Assembly (NCBI GenBank): GCA_035578155.1
Contig: JAPWDM010000078.1
Coordinates: forward strand, 62,001 to 126,000
Direction of reading: 5' to 3'
From: Brachynemurus nebulosus
Lineage: Eukaryota > Arthropoda > Insecta > Neuroptera > Myrmeleontidae
DNA length: 64,000 nucleotides
Shown: positions 23,667-33,442 of the stretch, piece after piece
How the letters are laid out: every line of letters begins with the position of its first letter
How positions within the stretch are numbered: position 1 is the first letter of the stretch
The notes under the pieces: model-generated
Databases searched by the model: none
The model's input: only the letters and a program-made list of their open reading frames with translations
Told to the model about the DNA's origin: nothing
Program-made: the position numbers and the translations under genes

Positions 23667-26600
23667 CTAATCAGGGGAATTGCTCTCATGGTTATAAAGG
23701 AATGTTTCCAGTAATTCCAATGCCTCTTCTCGATTCTTCATCAAAGTTTCATAAGCACGATTGAGATCGATTTCTATTTCGGGAATAGTACAATCGGAAA
23801 TATAACAAACATAACAAACATTCAATTGACATTCACCACGATCATGGAGATCGATTCCGGCTCTAGAAGAATCCAGTATTCTTAATCCTCTTCTATGATC
23901 GTCCAAGACTTTATCAATAAGAGCTAGAGTGATATATGATTTGAGCAATCGGAAAGCACAAGGTTTAAAAACACAAGATAGTGTCATAAACTTGTTTAAT
24001 CCCTTAAAAAAATTATTTACTTGGATAATGAAATTATCATCTTCAATACTCCAAACAGTGCAATGTACTTTTTTTTTTATTGAAATGAGTTTAAGCAATT
24101 CTTTTGTCTCCTGAAAGTCATTTAATTGTATATAAATGAAAAAAACCATTGCTAGTGCATTACATGTTAAGGAATCTTCAAGGCCATAACGTTTTGCTTT
24201 TGCAGCCAAAAGCCTTTTGGCCAATCCTTCCAGTGCCTTCTGAGCGACATTAGATTCCGGATAAGTGCAAATGAAGGTTGATAATAAGTTAGAAATTTCG
24301 AAAACTGTTAAGTTTCGATTTAGAAAAGGTTGGAGTACGTCGATCATTGGCGTATAAAACCTTCTTACATTTTTACCGTACAATTCTGTTTGAAGTAGTA
24401 TAAGTCTTTCTACCACGTCTTGCGTCTCTGAGATTTCGTGTTTTTTAAATTTGCATACCAAAGACTCCATAAGACCAACAGACAGCCATTTTAATAAACT
24501 TTCAAGATAATTTTTCTCTATTTCAAATTTATAATTAGGTTTTCTTGCTACCAAATCATCTAGATTAGATAAGAACGTTTGTAAACATGCCGTGATATCT
24601 ACCGGAAAGCATGGATGCACTATACATCCATGGTTTTCAAATTTTTCTAGTATTGAAAAAGTCCTTTTAATAACTTCTAAGTGTTCGTTTCGCTGTTCTA
24701 ACTTTATTCTTGTTACTTCTTGAACTAATCTATGAATATTTAACTCCCTACCATTTATATTAATCAAGGAATATTTATCAAGTAAAAAGATGGCCTTCGT
24801 TACTTCTTTATAATTCTTAGCAGAAGTTATTGTCTTTTCTACAATAGTCTTATTCGGCCACTCAAATTCTGATCTATGTTTTTCATAATTTATATCTAAA
24901 AACACGCTAACATGAATATTATCGGGCGCAAGGTAAGCCATAACATTTAATATATCTATAGCTAGCTTTCCGTGTTCTTGATTTTCGGCTATTTTCTGTA
25001 AAGTTGTTGTCCAGGTTGCAAAAACTGTTGCAGTATAGCGATTACTGTCTTGAAAAATCCATTTTTCATCAAGTAGTTTCTCTTCTTGCTGTTGACGTAT
25101 CTTCAAATAGTCATCAACATTAAATTTCGCCAGTCTTAGTTTTTCCCGTTGTCTGTTTTCTTCTTCAATATATGCAACTGCTTGTCTTAAGGCCAATGGA
25201 AAATACTGCAACACTTCTACTAGCTGCTTTATATTTTTGTCTTGCATAGTATCATTTATTTCAAGGAAATCTTTAACAAATTTTATAGCTTCTTCTGGTG
25301 TAAATGGGTCTAGTTCCATCACGTTTATTAGTCCTTCATCCTTGACATCCCATTTCCGACTTCTTGAAGTAATTATTACATGAAACTTGTCTCTGTAACG
25401 TGTAATCCTAGACAAGTAAGCTGCTATATCTTTGTATTCTTCAGCATTATCAAAAATAAGAAGACATCTGCCACATTTGTTGAAACGTGCATAAACCTCT
25501 TCAACTACATTTATAATGTTTCTTTCCGTTTTTGAATCAATTTTTGTAGGAATACGTAATGTTTCAGCGATGTTTGTAAATGAATTCTTTATGGTTATTG
25601 ACGTTTCAGCATTTATCCATATTATACATTCATAGTATTTTTCGTTTTCAAAAGCATACATTCTAGCTAACACACTTTTGCCTACTCCACCTAGACCAGT
25701 GATCGAAGCAACTTGTGATATTACAATCTGTTGACTCTGATTTTGTAACCGTTCTTGTAAATCTTGTAATTCACTAGTTCTTCCTGTAAATGTTGCTACA
25801 GGATGTTGGAAATTAAAAAATTTTATCTCTTGGGGGTCGACTGGATTGCTCTTTGACTTTTTTAGCTCATCAAATTTAACATCAAGTTTGACATCTAATT
25901 TTTCAATTTGTTCTTGTGTTCGTTTATGTTCGCAATACATTTCTTCACGAAATTGTTCCAATTTCGCTAAATAGTCTTCTGTTTTGAAATTTTTGAGTGT
26001 AACTTCAATATTTTCTAAAAATTCAAGGACCTCTCCCGTAGCTTGAGTACAGCTTTCTTTTAGAAGATTTACTTCTTCTAAAATATCCTTCACATTTCTT
26101 TCAAAAACCTCAGTTAATCTGTCTTCTAATAATGTTTTGTCATTTCGATTAATCTTCTTCAAAATTTCCTCTATCTGGCCATCCTTGTCTTTTGGATCTA
26201 ATACATACTTGTAGTTTGTAAATTGCTTGCTTTTCTCCGTACAGTTAACAATTTCATACTTAGTCTTCATTTCAGCCCAGTTTTCTGGTTCAAGTAAACG
26301 GCGGTAACCATATTTATCCACCCTACTTTCACCTTTTTTGTGTTCATAGAAGCAAGATTTCTTTTCTTCTTTTCTTACTATACCTGCTATTTTATATAAA
26401 CTCGCGGTAAACCATTTAGTATTGTCAACACCAAGTAAACGGCGGTAATCATATTTACCCACCCTACTTTCACCTTTTTTGTGTTCAGAGAAGCAAGATT
26501 TCTCTTCTTCTTTTCTTACTATACCTGCTTTTTTATATAAACTCGCGGTAAACCATTTAGTATTGTCAACACAACAGATTATCTTAAATCCAGGTGTTTT

Positions 26601-27236
26601 CATTTTACGACTATACATTGGTATTCCCTTAACTGATTCTAACTTCGACTCACCTAAAATAACTCCTTTAGTTATATCCACCTTTTGGTTCTTTGTGCAG
26701 TAATCTATAATTCTATTTGTTGCATCTTGTGCTAAGAATTGCATCGCTTTCTTTTGTCTCTGATCCGTCGTAACTCTCATAAACTGCATTTCAAAACTTT
26801 GAAAAATATCATATCCAGTTTTTATTAATTTTTTCCTAAAGTCAGATTTATTTTGTTTATACGAAACCACCAAGTCGATTAAAGTAATCGCTTTTTGTCT
26901 ATGGTGTTCACTACCTTTCATAGCTGCCAATTTTACTGATAATTTTCCCCCGCCTGTTGCTCCTAATGTTGCACCCGCAGTGCCGACACCGAACAAGATT
27001 CCGATAAGGCCAGTGCATGCTCCACCAACTATAGACCCTGTTGTCTCCGCAAAAAGCTCAGCGGTTTTTCCTTGCTTCTCCATCTTTCCCTCTAAAACCA
27101 TATCGTAGACGTTTAACTTCGTTTCGAATTCTTCCACAAAATACGTAATAAATTCTTCTAACCGAATCTTAATTGCTTCTTCATAACCATTATTTGATTG
27201 CCCTTCCAAATGAGTTCGATCCAGTGTTTCAGTGAT
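23667..27236 (-). CDS. NLR-like NB-ARC protein, main exon, copy 1
   Basis: Encodes about 1189 residues of a STAND ATPase (numbers below count from the TTG at 27209). Order: novel N-terminal region with a glycine-rich hydrophobic segment (57-88), two 47-residue repeats (about 213-306), coiled coil (about 355-452), NB-ARC with Walker A GLGGVGKS (505-512), Walker B CLLIFDNAE (582-590), sensor VIITSRSR (611-618), FPLAL (670-674), winged-helix motif IHRLVQ (825-830), then a helical TPR-like region with poor repeat register. There are no LRRs. STAND ATPases switch on by nucleotide exchange and oligomerise; immune sensing is inferred. The exon starts at acceptor tttatag/ATC with an in-frame TAG before it, so the true start is upstream, probably at 31869. 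It ends early at 23667 compared with copy 2. Confidence 0.85.
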   Translation of the reverse strand: MTETLDRTHLEGQSNNGYEEAIKIRLEEFITYFVEEFETKLNVYDMVLEGKMEKQGKTAELFAETTGSIVGGACTGLIGILFGVGTAGATLGATGGGKLSVKLAAMKGSEHHRQKAITLIDLVVSYKQNKSDFRKKLIKTGYDIFQSFEMQFMRVTTDQRQKKAMQFLAQDATNRIIDYCTKNQKVDITKGVILGESKLESVKGIPMYSRKMKTPGFKIICCVDNTKWFTASLYKKAGIVRKEEEKSCFSEHKKGESRVGKYDYRRLLGVDNTKWFTASLYKIAGIVRKEEKKSCFYEHKKGESRVDKYGYRRLLEPENWAEMKTKYEIVNCTEKSKQFTNYKYVLDPKDKDGQIEEILKKINRNDKTLLEDRLTEVFERNVKDILEEVNLLKESCTQATGEVLEFLENIEVTLKNFKTEDYLAKLEQFREEMYCEHKRTQEQIEKLDVKLDVKFDELKKSKSNPVDPQEIKFFNFQHPVATFTGRTSELQDLQERLQNQSQQIVISQVASITGLGGVGKSVLARMYAFENEKYYECIIWINAETSITIKNSFTNIAETLRIPTKIDSKTERNIINVVEEVYARFNKCGRCLLIFDNAEEYKDIAAYLSRITRYRDKFHVIITSRSRKWDVKDEGLINVMELDPFTPEEAIKFVKDFLEINDTMQDKNIKQLVEVLQYFPLALRQAVAYIEEENRQREKLRLAKFNVDDYLKIRQQQEEKLLDEKWIFQDSNRYTATVFATWTTTLQKIAENQEHGKLAIDILNVMAYLAPDNIHVSVFLDINYEKHRSEFEWPNKTIVEKTITSAKNYKEVTKAIFLLDKYSLININGRELNIHRLVQEVTRIKLEQRNEHLEVIKRTFSILEKFENHGCIVHPCFPVDITACLQTFLSNLDDLVARKPNYKFEIEKNYLESLLKWLSVGLMESLVCKFKKHEISETQDVVERLILLQTELYGKNVRRFYTPMIDVLQPFLNRNLTVFEISNLLSTFICTYPESNVAQKALEGLAKRLLAAKAKRYGLEDSLTCNALAMVFFIYIQLNDFQETKELLKLISIKKKVHCTVWSIEDDNFIIQVNNFFKGLNKFMTLSCVFKPCAFRLLKSYITLALIDKVLDDHRRGLRILDSSRAGIDLHDRGECQLNVCYVCYISDCTIPEIEIDLNRAYETLMKNREEALELLETFLYNHESNSPD
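26291..26572 (-). repeat. Recent 141-bp tandem duplication in NLR copy 1
   Basis: Two 141-bp units (26291-26431 and 26432-26572) differ at only a few bases and encode two 47-residue copies beginning VDNTKWFTASLYK and ending YRRLL. NLR copy 2 has a single, divergent version (residues about 214-255). The frame is kept. Confidence 0.9.
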
Positions 27237-27740
27237 CTATAAACAAGGATGTATGTAGATAATTAATGAATGTGTCCACTCGATAAAGCTGGTGCGAATT
27301 TGTATCCTCCGAACAAAGAAATTTGCTAAGCAGCTAGCTTAGTTCCCCTAATTAATTTCAATCGTTCAGTGGAAGAGCCACACTTATTGCAGATGTTAAG
27401 CTACGATTTCCAGTTTGCACTTGTTTTATCTAGCTCTTGATGCTCTTAAATGATAATTTTTAATTAAAAATATGTATTAATAGCAAAGAGAATGGAATAT
27501 GAATCAATTCGTGTTAAGTAGCATAATATTGTACAACGTATTTAAATGAAAGTTGGGGAGCTTTTTCCAGAGTGTGAAAAGAAGTATATTTTATTGAAAT
27601 TTATGTACAGAATGCAGGTATTTTAACAGAATTACATAATTTATTAAATTTTTGCTAAATTAGTAGTAGCGAACTCCTACGTAATACGTATGTATTGTAT
27701 ATTACTCAAATTTGGGAAATTATTGACGATGACATATCTA

Positions 27741-29052
27741 GGGTAAGTACGGGAGAGATGCCGCAGTAGCCATAGTTCGTCCGTTGATTGATAGATAGCG
27801 CTATTAATGGATTATATGTTTAAAATAAGTTACTTATTTAAGCTGTATATGATAACGTTTATGATTAGTCCATCAGTTTAGTAATTATCCAACTTTTTAT
27901 TATTGAAAAGTAAGTTTTTTAACATAATATTTTATCAAGCAGTTAATTCATTAGAATTTAAGAATTTATATTTCCTTGTTTTAATGAAAATAAGTTTTGT
28001 TATTAATTTACGTATATTTTAAAAGTACTGTATAAAATTTTAGGTTAGAATTCTGCACTATGCTTGTTATAGCAGCATGCGGCATCTATCCCAACAAAAA
28101 CGAGAGATGCCGCCATAGAACACTAGAAGCCAACTAATATAAAAAAAGTGTAATTCGCTCGGAGTCATTTGACACCAGTCACAGCTTAAGGCATGTAGTC
28201 AGTCATTGTCCGTCGTCGAGTGCACACTGCATTGTATTAACAATATACCCATTGTTAGTTGAACACGTGGAACAGCTCTCTCTGATAATACGTGTGTTGC
28301 GGTAGTATGCGTGAATACACATAGTACTACAAAACACGAAACTAATACACTGCAAACAGTGTGTATGTACACAAACAGAGTACGTCACAAACTCATTACA
28401 AGTGGAACAGAGACAAGGCCAATCTAGTTTGTCCCCTTGGATGCCGCATTTAAAATTGGGATAGATGCCGCACCATGTTACATATTAAAAACATAGACTT
28501 ACACTTTAGTTATGCAATTTTTTTTTTTTTTTTTTTTGGACTGTAAATTATGCCACGTAAATATAAAAGATTCAGTAATAAGTCAGAAGGAGCTCTAATA
28601 TTAGTGAAGATAACGAAAATAATGATTTCCTGTGTATCGAATGTTTTGAAAAGTACTCAGATACAACCAAAAAAATTTACTGGTTAAAATGTATAAAGTG
28701 CCAAAAATGGTTACATATGGCATGCATCATGTATGGAGATGTGTGTAAAATGCAAAATTTTTAATATGAACTATGCGGCGTCTCACTTTCTTTGATGCGG
28801 CATCTCTCCCATAGGTGTGGGAGAAACGCCACTTTGCAGGCTCTATAAAAATGTTAACTATGAATCCTTTATGACTCAAAATTTAAAATGATTTACAAAT
28901 AATTTTAAAGAACAATGTTTACATTTATTGTGTACCAAATTTCAAATGAATTAAATGCATAATATGCATTTAATAACAATTCTTAAAGTATATTATACTT
29001 TAAGAATTATCAAGTGTTTTCAAAATGTGCGGCATCTCTCCCATATTCACCC
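27741..29052 (+). mobile_element. pogo/Tigger-like element, deletion derivative
   Basis: The ends GGGTAAGTACGGGAGAGATG and (complement) GGGTGAATATGGGAGAGATG are flanked by TA (27739-27740 and 29053-29054). The gatgccgc motif recurs inside near both ends (28082, 28442, 28798). A transposase remnant lies at 28550-28764. The uninterrupted sequence in the duplicated block (37735-37760) shows the site before insertion. A 3' fragment of the same family is at 43461-43802. Confidence 0.88.
28550..28764 (+). pseudogene. pogo-like transposase, N- and C-ends fused by deletion
   Basis: An ATG at 28550 starts MPRKYKRFSNKSEGAL, the typical opening of pogo/Tigger transposases. After about 28590 the reading passes to another frame giving SEDNENNDFLCIECFEKYSD and a CxxC...W..C..C..W.H..C zinc-finger-like end (KCIKCQKWLHMAC), then a stop at 28762. 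The CENP-B-type DNA-binding and DDE catalytic regions are deleted, so no active enzyme can be made. Confidence 0.8.
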
Positions 29053-29148
29053 TATTTTGATTTACTGTAATTTGTCTGTACATACCTGCTTCTTTGGAAA
29101 TTAAAATTAATTCATATTATACAAATTTCATTTTAAAAAATGAGGTGC

Positions 29149-29381
29149 TCAGAACTATAGTGGTGTAAGTCAAAATATGTGGTTTTTAGTTATTTAACGT
29201 TAAAGTTTGAGTGAAGCATAGTAAGTATATGGAACTATAATAAAATAATGGTCTCTACCGGCTTTATTGTTTAAGCAATGACTTTGCCGTTTTGGCACTG
29301 AATAAAAAATCGGTTTAAATAACAATAATTTCACAATATCTCCAATCTTCAAAAAATTGAACCACACCACTATAGTTCTGA
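29149..29381. mobile_element. Short inverted-repeat element
   Basis: Perfect 18-bp inverted repeats tcagaactatagtggtgt lie at 29149-29166 and 29364-29381. It is present only in the copy-1 block. No clear target duplication was found, so the superfamily is open. Confidence 0.6.
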
Positions 29382-30114
29382 ACCCTTCAAATGTCAAAAC
29401 TTCAAACTCATTTTTCTCGAGATTTTAAAAAGTCGACATGGAACAGTGTAACACTAAGCTGGCGATATGTATTGGGAAAGATACCTATAGTTGAGATAAG
29501 AATATTGATTTCATCTGAAAATAATAATTAATTTCATGTACATATCTACATATTGCCATCACCTGTACTGAGTATTGTGTATGGCTTAATTAACTACGAT
29601 GGAATCTGAAATATTGTGAGGAAGATACGGAATTGGTAACTGTCATTAAGATGTCCATGACCAGCAATAATCAGATGAAGGATGTGATCTATATTGTGAT
29701 TTACTGAAAGCTAAATTATCGTAAACATTATCGACAAAAATTGAAAGATTTCAATAACAATTTAGTCTGAAGGTGATTCATTTACGTGTCACTTGATCGA
29801 AAATGAATTTCTTCTACACCCAGAGTATTTTACCAGACCCGATTAGATCTAATTTTCGTCACTTCGCTTGGTGGACTTTTTTAGACTTTACGACATGGTA
29901 TTCAATTTCTAGCAAAAAAATCATGGATTCTGAAATATCTATGCTTTGACTAAAATACAGTATACTTCCGATTAGTCGCGATAATTACTAACACCTTTGT
30001 GAAAAATAAAATTTTTCCGGTAATTTATTAAAAAAACTTATTTTTGTACAGAATGGCTAGAAATTATACCTATTATATTTAACGTCTTAACCTGATGGAT
30101 ACTCTGTTTTGTCC

Positions 30115-30340
30115 GATCGGTAAGGCAAGAGCGGGAGAAATGCCGTTCTTTAGATTTATGTATTTTATGAAAAGATTAAACATTTGTCGTTTTTTTTTTT
30201 TTTAGGTCTAAACTGGAGGATGGGTTATCAAAAATAGCAATAATTTAAAGAAATCGTAATTTGAAAAATGTTGAGTTTCATTTGTCGTCAAAGCTTAACT
30301 GCCTTGTCTTGCCCCACCTTCCCCCATTAATTGTTTTTCT
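30115..30340. repeat. Degenerate inverted-repeat relic
   Basis: ggtaaggcaagagcgggag at 30119 and cttgtcttgccccacc at 30303 are weak complements, with a gggagaaatgccg motif close to the pogo-like ends. Probably an old element of that group. Confidence 0.3.
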
Positions 30341-30520
30341 TGTATAGGTATGCATTTAAATTTATTCTCAAAAAAAATTAGTTTTGTCTATGAAAATTTT
30401 TTTTATAAGTAATAAGAATGAGTAAGTAAAATAAAAGGTCATTTTATCACTTTCTAAATTTTGGCCCTGTTTTCGTCCGAGGCACGATATATTGATGAAG
30501 CCCGTTTAATTGAATTTTAA

Positions 30521-31422
30521 CCCTAGAATCATACGTTGGTCTACGAGAAACGTTAATCATACATCGACGTCGTTTTGACGGATGGACTTTTTACGGAGAG
30601 TTTTAGAGTTTATTTGCAAAAAACATTTTTTTACATAACAATACTACAAAAGCGAACAAAATATTTAAAAAAATTGGATTTGAAAAAATTTCTTAATATA
30701 AATATTTATTAATTTTTTTAATCTTTTTATCAAAGCATATTTTCATTATAAAAATTAAAAAATAGATAAATACATCAATTGTAATAATTAATTTATGAAC
30801 TATTATGAGTCAGTGGACATGTGTGACTTTACAGAATGTGAAATTTCTCAGTCAAAAATATTCCTATGGATATGTAGTTATTTCCCCATTAGGCACATTT
30901 GAAAAATTTTCTAAAATTTGTTAGTAATTTTTCGAATAAGATCTCAAAAAATAATAAAAATTAAAATATTTTCCACAAAATAAATTGTTAATCTTTTATT
31001 AAGTCATTCGAAACGCATTCTTTAGTTTTCGATTGAATATATTAAAACTTCAGTATTATGTCGTCTCTATAAGTCAAACAGCTGTAATCATCTTTCACAT
31101 TATCATAATCATTGAATAAATTAATTATGACATCCATATCTTTAATAAATTTTAGAAAAATTAGGAAAACTTTTATATGTAGTGTACAAAATCTTCAAAA
31201 AAATGCATACGTTAATCATACATCGACGTCCTTTTGACGGACACTATTTCAATACAAACAAAACGACAGTGACTATAAAGAAAATATATATATGTGTTGT
31301 GTTATAATAACAAATAAATTAGATACCAGAAGTTTGACAGAAAACAAGTAATAACAAGTTGTAGGATTGGAGCAGGTAGAGAAGTTCGTACGTCGTTTTG
31401 ACGTATACGTATGATTCTAGGG
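30521..31422. mobile_element. piggyBac-like MITE
   Basis: The terminal repeats CCCTAGAATCATACG are inverted at 30521 and 31422 and flanked on both sides by TTAA (30517-30520 and 31423-31426). CCCTAG ends and a TTAA target are diagnostic of piggyBac. Subterminal direct copies of cgttaatcatacatcgacgt plus a CGTCNTTTTGACG motif lie at 30551 and 31210, and a third CGTCGTTTTGACG is at 31391. No transposase frame. Confidence 0.9.
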
Positions 31423-31815
31423 TTAAATAAATAATTTTTTAATCTTATCTATAGTGTTGATAACTTCTTTCATTTAATCTACATGTACCTAATGTAAAAT
31501 TTTTAAGAAAAATAAATTATTTTTCATTTAAAATTCCTAAAAAATTGCTTGAAACTCTGGAAAATGCTGCCTTATACTACTTATACTGCGTTAATAAGGG
31601 CACAAATCAACAATGTTCAAGGGCTTAAAATAAAATTTTGAAACATTTTAAAGCAAGCAAAGCATCACCTAAATATTTGATAACAATAACAATACATATA
31701 TGATTGCAAATAATTCAATTTATATGTATAAAATATTGTTATCAATGATAAGTACACAATTTTTTTTAAATATACTTATCAACATTTAAGTTACAAAACC
31801 AAATATTTTACTTAC

Positions 31816-31869
31816 CTCGTCATTGCTTCCATTTTTACTAAATTTATCCCGTATTCTCGATAGCCACAT
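31816..31869 (-). CDS. Candidate first coding exon, NLR copy 1
   Basis: ATG at 31869 gives 18 codons (MWLSRIRDKFSKNGSNDE), then a donor GAG/GTAAGT in phase 0. It would join in frame to the ITETLDRTHLEG start of the main exon at 27236. The surrounding DNA aligns with 52678-52780, where the exon starts at a later ATG; here that ATG has become ATA and an upstream in-frame ATG takes over. The shared donor and 5' flank support a genuine exon. No transcript evidence is available. Confidence 0.55.
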
Positions 31870-32740
31870 TTCTTCATTAAATTTGTAATTTTAATAACAA
31901 CACAAAAAAGAATTTACAAAAATATTTAATTTGAAAATAACGTTGAGTTTTGAGATACTGAGTTTATACTTACTAATAGAATGTTCAGTAGGTATATCAA
32001 AGTGAATTTTTGATTATTTGCGGTTATCTTGTCGCGATAAATTGTGTTAGAAGAAGGAAATATAATTAATTCATATAGGAAATTGGGATAAATTTTATTT
32101 TGTAAAATGATAACGAATTTAGGAAAAAAACGGAAATTTTTATTTTAAATTTTAGGTACACCTATAAGGGATACCATTAATAACGCCCTGCGTTGAAGTA
32201 GTAAATAAAAGAAATTTGAACACAAAAAACTTAAGGAGCAATTCACTAAAAAAAAGAAATCGACTTTTTTTCTTCATAATTATGTTCCTTAAAGTAATGG
32301 AAATTTTCTCCCAAAATTTTATTTAAAAAAAATGGGAAATCAAAAAGTTATGGGCATTTTAGTGAACGCATTTACTATAATTCTATTTTGAAAAAAAAAA
32401 ACTTTAAATGCCAGGTAAATAATTTGACAGGTACATAGCGGCTTACCTACAGATTGATAATCTATTTGATTTTTTTTTTCAAATGAAAACTGCGACCGCA
32501 ATCGTGGGCACCAATATTTGCCCTTTTTTATTTAAAGACACTTTTTTCAAAAAATTATAATAATTATAAAAAATAAATAAAAATGAATAACAAAAATATT
32601 TTTGTATTGTTAAATAGTGGTACTAATCGTAAAAAAAAGTCATCCCCATTCGACCACCCTATCCATCCAAAAAAAATCGCGAAAATTGACTATTTTTCAG
32701 CCGATCACACTGTGATGGTACCTTAAATTAAAATTAAACA
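31870..32740. promoter_or_regulatory. Presumed 5' flank of NLR copy 1
   Basis: The first part (31870-32050) aligns loosely with the flank of the second candidate exon 1 (52717-52900), sharing aatagaatgttc. It should hold the promoter, but I see no clear TATA or initiator. The rest is A/T-rich spacer up to the start of the next duplicated block. Confidence 0.35.
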
Positions 32741-33442
32741 TACTTTCTGCTATTTGGTAACTGAGATTCATAGAAAAAGTAAACAAAAATTACATAAAAA
32801 TATTTTTATTGAAATTTTAAATATACAATTTTGCTTACAATTAATTTTTTTACTGAGATTCAAATGGTTATTAGTACCTTTAATACAAAATTTTACAATG
32901 AAGGTATGTATACCTAATGATTACAGATTTTTTACAATAGAGGTCGTAATTAAAATTTTCTATTAAAAAGATCAAAAATACTCGTATATTCACAAAACAA
33001 GCACCTTTAAGCTAAAATAATTTAACATTTCAAAAATTTAGAAAAAATTATGGTTGGCTTTGAAATAAAATTAGTGTAAGTATATAGGTTTGGAAAATTC
33101 ACGTTTTGAATGCTGAACTCGTTGGATATACTTGAAATACATATTTAATATATTTAGTGTTGATCGATTTAGCAATAATACAGTCAATTCTGTATTCCAA
33201 ATGTGAATTTCTCGAAAAATTTATAGACAAAATAAATAAATATAACAGCGTTGTGCGAGAGGTGGCCACTAGCTCGGAAACATAGAATACGGTAGTGTAT
33301 GAATGCTAAAATAGAAAATTAATGCTATACTACGCCTCACATATTCTCGTGACACAAATTTGCACTTTGAGTCAATGAAAGGTCAAGAAACTTATCAATT
33401 TTTTTTTATCAATACTTTATTGTGACACTCAAAAATTAAGTT
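32741..33442. repeat. Duplicated 3' flank of second NLR gene
   Basis: Aligns with 21890-23666 as described there. It marks the left part of duplicated block 2. Confidence 0.7.

Larger units (their letters stand above)
27237..31815 (-). other. Proposed intron 1 of NLR copy 1
   Basis: Runs from the donor gtaagt after the exon at 31816 to the acceptor tttatag before 27236. It holds a pogo-like insertion, an inverted-repeat element and a piggyBac-like MITE, none of them in the matching part of copy 2. 27237-27740 and about 29450-29720 align with 37280-37745 and about 37815-38050. Confidence 0.6.

Noticed and set aside
27207..27209. TTG as start codon of the NLR proteins
   Set aside because: A eukaryotic gene is unlikely to start at TTG. 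The frame is open up to a splice acceptor shared by both copies, so an upstream exon is the better explanation.
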